Origin: Escallonia rubra | Taxonomy: Eukaryota > Streptophyta > Magnoliopsida > Escalloniales > Escalloniaceae | DNA length: 64,000 nt | Assembly: GCA_033065855.1 (NCBI GenBank) | Contig: JAVXUO010002717.1 | Span: 186,001-250,000 of the forward strand | Direction of reading: 5' to 3' | In this document: positions 12,101 to 23,094 of the stretch, one piece after another | Numbering within the stretch: the first letter of the stretch is position 1 | Layout of the letters: every line of letters starts with the position of its first letter | The notes under the pieces: generated by a model | Databases searched by the model: none | The model's input: the letters and a program-made list of their open reading frames with translations, nothing else | Told to the model about the DNA's origin: nothing | Made by a program: the position numbers and the translations under genes

Positions 12101-15100
12101 TGAGTTCCAAAGTCCACTATTTATAGGCAAAAGCATGCCTGCGTCATCAGCTGACACGTGTCATCCCCTGGGAGTGACACATCACCAGGGGGGTCCGCAA
12201 ATACCGGTTCTCCGTCGAACTGTCGGTTCCCAAATTTGCACTGCCCTGCCCACACAACATCTCTCTACCTGTCTGAGAAGACTGAACACACCATGACAGC
12301 ATGATCAGAGTAAGCCCGTCGCCCCAGCCACTGGTCCAAGCCCTTACTGAATCCCACAAGGTGTATCAAGAGACGCGTAGAGAACCTGACAGTGGTGAGG
12401 GTTGCCCCTGTAGCCAACTGCCAGGCAGACTAGGCGCGATGCCCTCCAAAGACCTGCTCCCGTCCCGGAGTGACCCGGGGGTCATCGTCCTGGGGGCGCC
12501 GATGATCACCGGTAACGTGAGTGGACATGGTCACAGCTCAGTGCCTAGTGTCATGCAAGTCACCCCAGACGACGATAGCTTTGTGGTAACGAGCCTATCC
12601 CGCTGCGGAGGGTCCTCGTGCCGGAGCACTACGAGCGGAGCCCCCGAAATGAAGACGGCGATAGCTTTGTGGTAACGCGCCTATCCCGCTGCAGAGGGTC
12701 CTCGTGTCGGAGCACTACGAGCGGAGCCCCCCGGAAGGAAAACGGCGATAACTTTGTGGTAACAAGCCTTTCCCGCTGCGGAGGGTTCTCGTGCCGGAGC
12801 ACTGCGAGCGGAGCCCCCCAGAATGTGGCACACTCCGGAGAGTGGGTCGAAGCATGTTCCACTTCCATGGTGTGGGCACATGGTGTGGTGCCCGAAGGCA
12901 TGTAACGTGATTGTGGCGCGTGGGCGTGGTGCCTACAACACGAGATATGATTGTGGTGCATAGCCGCGGCGGCGATAACTGTCGCGGGACATGATTGTGG
13001 CGCATAGGTGCGACGACAGCCGTCGCGGGACAATACCTGGTGCCGGGGCACATGTCATGAAAGTGGCGCACGGGTGTGGCGGAGTGTGGGAGTGCGGTGC
13101 GCGGGCGCCGGCGACAGGGGTCGCAGAGACAGCGCTCGGGCGACGAAGGTCGCGGAGACGGCGCCCGGGCTCGGGCGACAGGAGTCGCGGAGCTGGCGCG
13201 CGGATGCGGGCGACGAATGTCGGGAGATGTCCGGGCGATGGGGGTTGCGGAGATGACGTCCGGACGATGGGCGACAGGGGTCGTGGAGTCGACGCGCGGG
13301 CGTCAGGGGACCTCGGGCGGCAAGCTCCGGGAAGTCGGCGAGCGACGGGCACCGTGAAGCCGGTGCGCGGGCGAAGGTGGACGTCACGGAGACGGCGCCC
13401 GGGCGACGGGAGTCGCGGAGCTGTCGCGCGGATGCGGGCGACGAAGGTCCCGAAGATGTCGTCCGGGCAATGGGGGTCGCGGAGATGACGTCGGGGCGAC
13501 GGGGGTCGTGGAGTCGACACGCGGGCGCCGGGCGGCGAGCTCCGGGAAGTCGACGCGCGACCACGGGTGACGGGTGCCGTGAAGCCGGCGCACGGGCGAC
13601 GGGAGCCGTGAAGCCAGCGCGCGGCCACGGACGACAGGCGCCGTGAAGGATGCATGGTCCCTAGAAGAGAAGTGAAGAAATGGGGTCAACACCTTGAAGG
13701 GGAAGGTGGCCGACCCACTTAAGATGGCCGACCCCCATAAGGTGGCCGACCCCCCCTAAGGTGGAAGGCACGCAAAAGTTGCTTCACAAAGGGAAAATGC
13801 ACGTGACACTATTATGTGTCGCTTTGACCAGCTTGTGAGCGTTGAAAAGTTGACCGTTGAATGTGCCGACGTGTCATGAGAATTGGGACCCCCAGTGGGC
13901 CTATAGGTGTAGCCAAGATAGGTTGGGAACAATATTAAATGTTCAAACATGAAGTTTTAGGTTTTGTTGAAAGGGCTCCAATCATTCTTTAATTTGTAGA
14001 AAGATTAATTTGACTGGGTGTTATGCTTTCGTTTCTCCCACAGTGATAGAATTAGGCCATAACCATCATGTTGCATTCTTCATTTTGTGCTTATTTGTGA
14101 ATTGAGTTTTTGAACATTTATTGTTTGTATTTGCAGTGGATGGTAGAAGAGAGAGAACTCCACGTTATTCACTATACACTTGGCCCCCTTAAGCCATGGG
14201 ATTGGTGGACATCTTGGCTTCTAAAACCTGTTGATGTCTGGCAGGTATTTGCTTTAAACTCTTTTGGAGTTTCTGTTGCTTGTTCGTCTCTGGAAATGGG
14301 AATTTATTAACAAACACAATGTCAATCGTATGATCTTTTATGCTTGCTGATGCTGCAGAATGTTAGGGAACAACTTGAGGAATCTCTTCCTGGAACAGGA
14401 GGGGGCAGAAATCCCAATGATGATCTTATTGTCAAATTTCTTTTCCTGCTTCCCCTTATCACTTTGCTTTTCATTTATTACCGTTATTTCCTTCAGGTTA
14501 GCCTTTTCAAGATATTTCGTTCTTTAAAAATGATCAAATCATTGTTGTTTGAATAGGAACTTATTTTTTATATTTAACAGACACGTTCATTATGCGATCA
14601 TGTCAGACACCTATACTACAAATTCAGATCCGGAGGTGCTCTTGCTTATTCTGCAGTTTCTTCATCCAACATTAATTCTAATCAGCAGGTTATTTTCCTC
14701 TGCTTCCTCAGTAAATTCGACGTGCATGTATACGAGATTTGATTTTTTCTTTTTTTGTATAGTATGTTAAGTTACTAGCTGCTCTAAAAGCTTATACCAA
14801 GACATGCTAATCTGCTCTGAAAGCTTAAGCTGTTGGACAGTGGTTCCAACAACGTGAAACATGGTCAACAGTTCCGTCCTGCATGTGACTTTTAATGCTT
14901 GTAGGTTTGCCCAGGAAGCTTATATGAATGGGTGGCCATCCTCATGCCTCATTCGTTGTAGGCCTTATTTTACATGTGTTTTATTTAAGTTCGTTGTTAT
15001 TGATATACAGTTCCCAAATGGTGCACATTCCAAGGTACCTGTTTTTGTGGGTGGGATATCTGTCTGTGTTTGTTTCATGGCTGCTCTGGTGTCTCTAGTG

Positions 15101-18100
15101 CTTGCTATTGCGATTGTCCCGCGACAAGTAACGCCGTGGACTGGTCTGCTACTGATGTACGAGTGGACATTTACAATTTTCTTCCTATTGTTTGGAGGTT
15201 ATCTGCATTTAATGTATCGATGGGGAAGGATGGTGTCAAGTCAGGCATCCTTATCCTCACGTGCTGGATCTTTAGATTATGATTCTGCAAAAGGTTAGTT
15301 GGTAAAGGAGAGTGCTAAATTAATTGTATGGTTTTTGATGGCAGCAAAATGTTTTAATATTTTTGTATTGGTGTTATAGGTCATCAGAAACACGTTTCCT
15401 GCGATGTTGCTACATTGTATTATGGGTCAGGGATGGCATTTCTGGCGGTTGCAACCCCTGCAATACCGTGTCTTTTTGGGATTACGGCTCTTTTCTTGAG
15501 GTATTTTACATGACAAATTGTAGTATGTCATCAGTCCTTTGCTTTTGTTGAATAACATGTTAGCGTTAAACTTATCCTGCATTGAGAAATTTGGTTTCTG
15601 TTTGTAGTCTCCTTCCTTTGTTTTTGATAGAAAAGGTTGTCTACTCGGTGTTCATGATCATCTTTTGAGAATTTGAGGGTGACAGTTCATGGATTCATTT
15701 TTACCTCATCAGCTTACTCCTTCAGCTTACCAGTTACTGAACTTAGTTCCAACTAGCTAGACAAACCTTAACCTCTAAGTTTATATATTTCAGGACTTAG
15801 CTTCTTTATCCGCACTTGTTTAATGTGGTTGTAGGAATCTTGCTCTCTTGTCATCGCGTTGGGGCATTGACATGATGCCTCTTGCCATCTTTGAAGTATG
15901 CGGAGGCTGGTGTGATTGCTTATGGGGAATGCTCTAGCATTTTTGCCTAATTTTTTGCAATGTGACTAAATTTACATTGTGTGTCAGCCTATTGGAATGC
16001 TCCTCCTTTGTCCAGGCCATAGTTATTAAATGCGCAGGCGCACCTAAGGCGCAAAGGGTCCCTATAGCCTAGGCGCAACACGCAGGGTCACGCCTTCTCG
16101 AAAGGAGTCTTAAAATAAAAATGAATAGATACTTGGTAGATATTTCATTCTTTTCCTTCTTTTTGGGCGTAAACTCAAAGATGGTCCATTTCATTGTGTG
16201 CGTGATTCTGTGTAAACTCACCAAACAAGGTCAATTTTATTGCTAAGGATGTAATCTCATCGATACAAACAAGCAACTAACAAGGTGTCATAAAACATCT
16301 TTACTATTTTGTACAAACAAAAATTGGAATTAAACTCCGCACACAGCAAACCATCATAAATACCACCAAGCAGTAATAAGTCTTCTTCTTTTTCCTTTTT
16401 TCCAATCTCCTTGGCAGAAATCCATCACAGATTTTTCTATGAGTTTTATGTGTGTGTGTGAGGGAGAGAGGGAGGGAGAGGGAGGGAGGGAGGGAGCATC
16501 AGCAGCAGTGACAGGGCAGTGAGATGGATCTGTGGTTTTAGGTTTAGAAAATGAATGAATGGAAGTTAACAAAGGAATTACAAATTCGACAGTCTAGGTG
16601 ACGCCACGACGGCATCAATCAACGGCTCTGAGCTTGCATTGGCGACTCCACCAAAGCCATGCGCCTTGCACCTGGGCCTCAAGGCGCGCGCCTCTTTGAA
16701 AGTGCTGCGCCTAGCCCTAGGCAAGACACACCACCTGCGCTAGGCTGTGCCTTGCGCCTAGGCGCGTCTTTTAGAACCCCAGTTTTGGCTTAGGACTGCG
16801 ACATATGAATTTAAGCACGACATACACGGAATTTCCCTTGATAACGAGCCTCTTTTGCTAAGCTCATCATTTCTCAAAACTTGAATAGGCTTAGTCTCGT
16901 CGATGCCATCAGGAGCCATGGATACTTTGAATGTCACAGTGATGGTGTTGGACATTTTCAGGAGGCCAACATGTCGACAATACTATCTCATAGTTTGTAT
17001 AGGTGAACATATATTGAATACATACCAGTTGGAGCACAAGGTCATACAGGTTGGGACAAGTACTGTCTTGTTTTTCATTACCTAAACGTAACCTTCAAGT
17101 CGAGATACATATCGCGTCTGAATCCTAATTTTAAGTATGATATCTCTTACCATGAATCGTGTAGAGAATGGAATATAAAAATGGGGATATGCAACTTATT
17201 GCCAGATGAATCTAATACAAACGAGTCGAGTACTATGTCTAACAGTCTAACTAAAATGTTTCCAATTGTACTAAGTATGGATGATACAATTTTTTAAAGA
17301 GAAAAGCCTTAATGTTATGAAGAATAGAAGAGCCCAGATTGTGAAGGTACTTAAGATACGCATCGTTTGGAACTTATTGTATCATATTGCATGCTGTAAT
17401 ATAAGTATCGTGACAAACCGTGTATTGTAAGATACATTTGTCAGATGTACGTAGGCGTTCTAGTTTGTATTGTTATATGTCGGTACTGTATCTTATCATG
17501 AGATACGTACCACGTATATTGAGATACTGACAACCATGCCTACATACATACATATACATAAATAAACATATATGTGTGTGTGTGTGTGTGGACATATGGA
17601 TATGATGCAGACAATCATGTCTTCTGTTTTCAAAGGAGAAAAATTTGGGCTTTGATGATGAGAATATTTAGGGGGCCTCCTGAATTTAGGAGGTGTTTGA
17701 ATTTGTTAAGTAGGACTTGCTGCAATCACGCTTTTGAGAAACTTTAAGTCAGAATATGGCCGAAGTGAGAAGCTAGCACTTCTTGAGCTTGGGGAATTTG
17801 GATGGAGAGTTCTTGAAGTTTAATCGTGTCTTCCGGAGAATTTTGCGAACTGCATTGGGTGGTCCCTAACATTGTGGAAATTCTTGAAATTAATTTGGAT
17901 GCTTGGCTTCTCCTTATTAACTTAGGTTGTGATTTGTTGAGTGTTTGATCTCTAATGTAGAAGCAATGATACTAACTTATCGTGCTAATAATGGAAATGT
18001 TGAATAAATGAGATATTGACATTCACTGATCTTATAAATTTTTTCTCTTGAGATCTGTTGTCTTTCTTAGATTCCTATTTTGATTAGACTAATGCTATTT

Positions 18101-21100
18101 TTTGTAAATTCGAGAAAAGAATGGCAAATTGTAGACATTGCTAGAGTATTGGGCTTATTAAAGCACGTTCTTACCTGTGTTGCCCATATGCACCAACTTT
18201 TTCATTTTTCTACAAAGTGAAACCAGCTTTTCTTGAATTTGGGATATGACACTTCATTCCATTTCTGGAAAAATATTGAAACAGAAAGCTGTTAGATAAT
18301 GTTTGGACAATTGGTGCTGAAAGTAGTTTTTGTGGGGAAAAGAGTTAGCAGTAAGTTTAAATGTCTTGAAAAAGAAGTTCTGAAAGTAATATATGTCTTT
18401 TGTTAGGAATAGGGCGGAGGTTGGTATTTTATTTGGTCAAACCTGGTTATGGAAAAGTGAGAAAGTCCAGAATCCACACTTCCAAGAATCTGGATTTTTT
18501 TTTTATCACTTTTTAGCTTGTGGAGGCTGGTTTTATCACTGTAGTTTTTTTCTCTGCCAAACACTTATTCTACCTGATTTAAACAAGATTTATCTAGCTT
18601 GACATCCCAAAATCAATAGTTGTTTCTAGGATTAGTATTGTGTCATGAACAGGCATCAGTTCAAACTGTGGCTTCTCTCTGTTCTGTTGGTATGGGTTTG
18701 TATTGGTTATTAGCAAGTGCCAAATCGCTTCCATGTGGTTGTAAGCTAAAGTGTCTTGAAAGTGGTGGAAGGAATAAGGATGTGGGCGAGTGTTGTTCAT
18801 TTTGCCGTAGACCTCAGAAATAGCTTTTTTTGAAAGAACTATAGGTTTCAGTGCTATTGAGTCTATATGGTGTGGGTGGGGTTAGAGAATAATGATGGGA
18901 TGAATGCATTATATCTTAGATATACCAGACCAGTGTTGGTTCATCTCACCATAATTTTAGCGTTTAAACATGTGAATATGTGAGCAGAGAACCTAGTAGG
19001 TAGGTAGTTTCCTTAGGAAGCTTTAGAAGAACTTTTATAAACCGATAATAACTCAAGCGCATTGATAAACTCTCTGATTTTCACTTTATATATGGTGTCA
19101 GGGCATTTGATCCTGCTTTGGTAGTTTTTACTTGCATCCGCCTTTCCAGCAGGCAGCTTTGCAGGCCGTCTGGCTCTGGCCAACCTTCCAAATGTTGATT
19201 TTCCCTGCATATATTCTCCTCAATAGATAAATTATAATAAAAAAAGAAACAGAAAGGAAACCTTTTCAACCATCACTTCATTGAAATGTCATTCCACTGA
19301 GGTCAATGGATACGAATCGTCTATCAGATATGCAAAACTAACATTTTAGCAAATAGTAGGCTGCACATTCTTAAAGTTTTAGTAAATAGTGGCTATACAT
19401 TCTTGTAGCATATGCATATACCTATGCATAGGATTCAGTCTTCTTCAACTTTTAGCAAATAGTAGCTACACATTCTTATAGCATGTACACATACCTAAGC
19501 ATAGGAAAAATCAGAACTCCTATGACTAAAGCAAAGTAACTATATGAGTCTTGGTTTGGTAGGTAAGTATTGCACTAACTTCAATCTGTAAGAGAAAGAA
19601 AACTTCAAGTACAAAATGCATCATTGAATAAGTCGAGTAATATTTGCATGAAGGTGCAATTTTTCTAGTGGTTAAATTTTGATCACCAATATCACCTAAC
19701 AAAAGAGCTTGAGAAGGTGAGGAAGAATGAGGTGATAGTTTAAAAAAGATTGTTTGGCTTGGAACTTCTTCCAAAATTGTATTGCCTATCGCTTGCGTAA
19801 GATAAAGAAAGGTGTACGGTGTCAGTTTAGCTGCACATACTAGTTCGTCTTATTTAATACCTGTATTGATCATAATATATCATAACATACTGACAACTAT
19901 GGGCTCAACTCGAAGAGGAAGGAGGCGAAGGACTGTTTTTTTTTTTGGTTTGTGGTGGGGGGGGGGGGGGGTGTTGGTTGGTGCAGTGGGATTAGTGTAG
20001 AATTATATCGATTGCTTGTTGCACCCAACCCCTTGTATGATTCTTTAGTACAAAGTAAAACAAAATGTTATTTGGTATTAGCCATTTCCAAGTTGTATTT
20101 GGAGGTTCATAGTGTTAATTGCTAAGAATTATTTATCCTGGCGAACGATTTATCATGTTTATTCAGGGGGTTTATTAGATTCCTTCACTATTGAACACAT
20201 AAAATAGATGAAAAGTGCTCAAAAAATTTAGAGCATCATAGCAGGTCCTCGGTATTATAGAATAGAACCATATAAAAGCATATTGGCTGTAGTATCAGCC
20301 CATGTGCCTATTAAATATCTTCTATTGTACATTTTAACGATGTGAACAATGGAATGTGACAGTTCCGTAAAGAATCATAGGTTACTGCATATAAACTTAA
20401 TTGTGTATAAGACACTGGTTTAGCGTCGGCATGAGGGGGGAGGTGTGCTCGGACAGTGTTACTGCAGAGTTAATTGAAAATGTTAAGATGCTAACCATTA
20501 CAAATTATGTCACGGGTTCCAGAGCAACACAATTTTCTATTTAAGGGCTATCTTTATGTATTTAAGAAAATTTAACCTTATTATTCCTTTTTGCTTTCTA
20601 GCTTTTGTTGTCATGGGATACATACGAATATAGGAAAGTATTTTGTGATATGAATGGTGAAGATCAAATGTGTTTAATGTTGTATTTGCTTATATAAGTA
20701 AGCTTGTCCGAAAAAAATGAACCAGGGTGGGGGTTGGGGGCTTGGTGGTGGCTCACTTGGTAAATATGCACGTATATGTTTTTCTGTGGAATAATAGGCA
20801 CATGGGGTGGGGGTGATTCACTTATGGTAAAGAGGAATATATGTTGGTACCTATTGTTGGTCACAAGCATTTGCTTTGGCTTTTTTGTTTTTCAAAATTG
20901 CCCAGAATACTAGAAGATTATTTCCCTCACGTGAATTTCCACACCATAATAGTCTTTTCCGATTCCACCTTGTCTCCTCAAGGTCTCCTCTGTCTGTGGC
21001 TTTTCAGATTATATTGCGCTTCCTATATGCTCTACCAATCTTGTAGCTCTATCTCCACTACTGCAACCTGAATAGTGAACAATTGATAATAAAGCATGAT

Positions 21101-23094
21101 ATAGTCGCTTGCTTGGAAGGCATGGCTGTAGGTTACTTCCTCCGCTTCTATTGCGTACTTGCTTTTGTCTCACCAGTCACCACAACTATGTACTGCCTTT
21201 ACCAACGGAATGTTTGATATAGTCCCGCAGTCAGAGCAAGACAAAACCTGATCATATATGTACAGGCTTCTGTTTGGTTACCATTTTCTTTGTTACTGTT
21301 TTCATGGTTTTTAAAACATGAAAAAGATTCTTTTTCAGACAACTGAAAAACATGTATTAACTTGTTTGGATATCATTTTCATAATTACAAAAATTATGAA
21401 ATCAAATTCAACATCACTTTTAAAAAAACTCCTGTGTTTGAATACCATTTTACATGCAAATATATGTCAAAATGAGTGGGGTGAATTCCAATAATATATT
21501 GTACAGTATTTGCAAAGAGTTGGTGTATAGTGTTGGAATTTGTTTTTCTTGCAAACAAAATTCAAATACGATAACCAATCAAGAAACTCAAAAGCGTGAA
21601 AACATAAAGCGAGGAAACAGTAATACAAACGGAGCATTATTGTCTAGGAATGGCAATGGGGCGGGTCGGATGCGGATCTTACTAGATCCGTACCCGCCCC
21701 GCTAGTGCAGATCCGTGACTCAGACCCGCCCCGCCATCGGGTCAGGGGATGGGACTACCATCCCCGATCCGACGGACAACAAAAAACCCCGACCCCGCCC
21801 CGAGCTCTACTCCCTGTAAAGTGTAAACCAATCTTTACTCTGTAAACCACCGTCAAGCACCGCCACAGCGCAACCATCCAGAAACCACACCTAGAAGCTC
21901 AAAAAAAAAAAAGAGAAAAAACCATTAAAAAAAAAAGCTCCATTTCCTCCCTTTTCTTTCCCAAAAACAGTATGATAATTAAAACCATCGATTTTGCATA
22001 TGCTGATATTCTGCATTATTAAAAGATAAGCAGGCGTCCTGATTCGAAAAATGTCTCTGATGCAGGAACAGAATCCACGATCTAAGCACAAATGTGCTGA
22101 AAATGTGGAACCATTCATCCCAACCAATAGGATCCCAACCAATAGAAGCCATTAACAACAGGGCAGGGGTGACGGTCAAATCGGAGTGAAGAAGTATAGA
22201 GACTCCACCAATGCTATTGAATGGAAACCTCTTCGTTTTGTTGGTCACTGTATCAGCCTTTAAGATGTCTTTTCCACCGCCTAAGGTCTCCAGCTTTTGC
22301 CCTTTACAAGGCCTTGTCACCGTTGATCGAATCAGCAAGACAAGCAACCCCCAACTACTCTACTCATCCCATCCATCTTCTTCACTCTCACGCACGGCGT
22401 ACATGCGTTGAGAGAAGAGAGAAGCAAGAAACGAGAAGCGAGAAGAGAGAGAAGATAGGGGGCGGCGGAAAAGAGGAGAGGCAGAAAAAGAGTATGCTGG
22501 TATTGGTAGGGTTTTTGTCCAATATTTATACTATGGAGATGGACGGCTAAGATTGCCTAGATCTATTATAAAACATATACAGGGTAGCGGGGCGGGGTGG
22601 TTAGGCTAAATACCAAATCCGACCCGCACCTGCTGCGGGTTTAAATTTTAAATACCATATCCGCCCCGTAACCTAATTGACGTAAAAAAAACCCCGCTCC
22701 TATAGGATCGTGCCGGGGCGGATATCCGCCGGTTGCGGATCAAATTGCCATCCCTATTATTGTTCATATGGTATGTGCTAGCCAGTACCGAACGGTATTT
22801 ATACAACTATATGATGATTTCTTTTTGTCCATCTTTTTATTTATTTATGATAGTTATACAATATTCAAAGTTCTGGTATACTAGTTAATTTTATAGCTCG
22901 ACCATTTAGTTCTTTGTTTATTCCTTATCGATTGCTCTGTTTCTTATATCAGGTTGGGTTTGATCGTTGCGGGAGGTCTAGTCTTGGCATCTTTCATGAC
23001 ATATGCCTCAGAGCACCTTGCTATTAGATCATTCATGCGAGGTCTTGAAGACCGTGATACACCAAGGACGAGAAGCATATGTTTCTTATGCTGA
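3150..23094 (+). CDS. IPUT1: Inositol phosphorylceramide glucuronosyltransferase-like (GT8, PGSIP6/IPUT1 type), 3' seven exons
   Basis: Exons are 3150-3313, 14137-14244, 14359-14496, 14581-14688, 15011-15293, 15380-15500 and 22953-23094, all with AG acceptors and GT donors and joining in frame. The first carries the end of the GT8 catalytic domain (GDQGFLNSYYVGFASAHVF), the second IHYTLGPLKPWDWW. The rest encodes several hydrophobic helices (KFLFLLPLITLLFIYY, VCVCFMAALVSLVLAIAIV, LLMYEWTFTIFFLLFG, GLIVAGGLVLASFM) and ends ASEHLAIRSF...RTRSICFLC then TGA. This matches the multi-spanning C-terminus of plant IPUT1/PGSIP6, a Golgi enzyme that transfers glucuronic acid to inositol phosphorylceramide, the first sugar step of GIPC sphingolipids. 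The N-terminal exons with the DxD sugar-nucleotide site are not in the window and should lie to the left. The introns of 10.8 and 7.5 kb are full of transposable elements. The visible exons have no frameshift or stop. Confidence 0.87.
5010..5410 (-). pseudogene. Ac-like hAT transposase C-terminal dimerisation-domain fragment
   Basis: Frame-hopping translation of the minus strand gives KSEVERYLVESCEDPKNPL, a WWK-like block (CWKLISPRILFSLM) and then VLVFPIPTVTSESL. This order resembles the hAT C-terminal dimerisation domain of RICESLEEPER/DAYSLEEPER proteins (known pattern: YL.E...D..FDIL.WWK.N...YP.LS..ARD.LA.P.STVASE). Several frame changes make it non-functional. It lies on the same strand as the hAT remnant at 8100-9711 and may be its displaced 3' end, separated by the foldback element and other sequence. 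Confidence 0.6.
6538..7875. mobile_element. Foldback element: two ~504-bp inverted arms around a 325-bp spacer
   Basis: The sequence 6541-7044 is the near-perfect reverse complement of 7370-7873, with a unique spacer at 7045-7369. Matching landmarks are the GCACGCACTTGCAACAGGGAC terminus, GGCCGAGTGGCC with TTTTATA, and CACGTGGAT near the inner ends. The outer ends read ATCC(C/A)TGTTTGCACGC. The flanking nonamers TATAGTATT (6529-6537) and CATAGTCTT (7878-7886) match at 7 of 9 positions, a weak target-duplication candidate that would fit a Mutator/foldback origin. There is no transposase ORF; ORFs in the arms are mirror images. Transcribed within the IPUT1-like intron, the arms would form a very long RNA hairpin. 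Confidence 0.8.
8100..9711 (-). pseudogene. Ac-like (RICESLEEPER-type) hAT transposase, heavily eroded
   Basis: Reading the minus strand from an ATG at 9711 (MANDSVPSRAAGS), three frames must be combined to give ESSELWDHFEKVKG and a BED finger (VVCSCCNSYNYSKGHDTST), then MCLTMHW, KGKTIGKVIETRSFNWKID, LTVRVYNTSSNHGSISYLK, an ARAFVQFLKIFYDVTL block, and VVVLNPRHKFNYVKFSLRQV near 8240-8310. This is the domain order of Ac-like plant hAT transposases. Many stops and frame changes show long decay. The C-terminal dimerisation domain is missing here, but a matching fragment sits at 5010-5410 on the same strand. The whole lies inside the 10.8-kb intron. Confidence 0.75.
12118..12125 (-). promoter_or_regulatory. 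TATA box of the solo LTR
   Basis: TATAAATA on the minus strand, within GCCTATAAATAGTGG. The same context (GCCTATAAATATTGG) is conserved in the related LTR fragment near 51875 on the plus strand. Transcription from it would run antisense to the IPUT1-like gene. Confidence 0.5.
12573..12830. repeat. Three tandem copies of an ~86-bp unit
   Basis: Copies begin at 12573, 12659 and 12746, each opening CGATARCTTTGTGGTAACR and containing CCGGAGCACTRCGAGCGGAG. They lie within the U3 part of the solo LTR. The ORFs over them are translations of the repeat, not genes. Confidence 0.8.
13085..13650. repeat. GC-rich two-level tandem repeat
   Basis: Short degenerate units of about 30-35 bp (GGGCGACGGGAGTCGCGGAG-like) are arranged in a higher-order unit of about 235 bp. 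The second copy starts near 13390 (GAGACGGCGCCCGGGC), repeating the block at about 13155. The GC content is far above the surrounding AT-rich intron and CpG is very dense. Long ORFs exist in nearly every frame only because the repeat lacks stop words. It is part of the solo LTR. Confidence 0.75.
16020..16785. mobile_element. MITE-like element with GCGCCTAGGCGC-rich ends
   Basis: The left end (AGTTATTAAATGCGCAGGCG) and the inverted right end (GGTTCTAAAAGACGCGCC) are similar, and both are followed by runs of GCGCCTAGGCGC and AAGGCGC words in opposite orientation. The interior has a (GGGA)n tract near 16463-16495 and no transposase. I could not find a convincing target duplication, so boundaries are approximate and the superfamily is undecided. 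Confidence 0.5.
21645..22756. mobile_element. Non-autonomous hAT element, 1,112 bp, with 8-bp target duplication
   Basis: The termini are TAGGAATGGCAAT (left) and, inverted, TAGGGATGGCAATTTGATCC (right). The flanking octamers are TTATTGTC (21637-21644) and TTATTGTT (22757-22764), identical at 7 of 8. Subterminal regions at both ends are rich in GGCGGGTCGGAT/ATCCGCCCCG words, as in plant hAT non-autonomous families. There is no transposase. The interior includes a 122-codon minus-strand ORF (21979-22347) whose origin I cannot name and which may be captured host sequence. Confidence 0.85.

Larger units (their letters stand above)
11760..13931 (-). mobile_element. Solo LTR (2.17 kb), antisense to the host gene
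   Basis: The unit starts TGTGGGTGG and ends GGGAACA on the plus strand. ATTAA lies directly before it (11755-11759) and again at 13934-13938, two bases after the end, which suggests a 5-bp target duplication. Read on the minus strand it has an LTR layout: a long GC-rich U3 with tandem repeats, a TATA box (TATAAATA, 12118-12125), then about 360 bp of R-U5. The R-U5 part is clearly homologous to 51850-52231 on the opposite strand, so it is a dispersed family. No second LTR or internal coding region is present, hence solo LTR. It ends about 205 bp upstream of the exon at 14137. Confidence 0.6.
3314..14136 (+). other. 10.8-kb intron of the IPUT1-like gene, filled with transposable elements
   Basis: The donor is AAG|GTACTG at 3314 and the acceptor TTTGCAG at 14136; the flanking exons join as ...MLANK|WMVEE. 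Inside are a hAT dimerisation-domain fragment, a (CT)n tract at about 5610-5645, a GGTGGT-rich stretch near 6240-6350, a foldback element, an Ac-like hAT remnant, a 20-bp tandem duplication near 9440-9480, a G-rich patch at about 10745-10790, and a solo LTR ending about 200 bp before the acceptor. In 3350-5000 and 9720-11750 I see no gene; 4080-4320 is A-rich. Confidence 0.75.
15501..22952 (+). other. 7.5-kb intron of the IPUT1-like gene
   Basis: The donor is TTGAG|GTATTT at 15501 and the acceptor TATATCAG at 22952. It contains a MITE at 16020-16785, (TG)n near 17572-17590, two diverged ~100-bp tandem copies near 19340-19500 (TTTAGCAAATAGTAG... repeats), a run of about 15 G at 19957-19971, an incomplete TIR-like element around 21267-21636 (TCTGTTTGGTTACC / CAAACGGAGC), and a 1.1-kb hAT element. 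No host exon is recognised in it. Confidence 0.7.

Noticed and set aside
12618-13692. Arg/Pro/Gly-rich ORFs up to 240 codons on both strands
   Set aside because: The GC-rich tandem repeat of the solo LTR lacks stop words in several frames at once; compositionally a repeat, no domain.
16758-16955. Minus-strand ORF (MSNTITVTFKVSMAPDGIDE) beside the MITE
   Set aside because: Too short, unrecognised and partly inside the MITE end; could be an eroded exon but cannot be supported.
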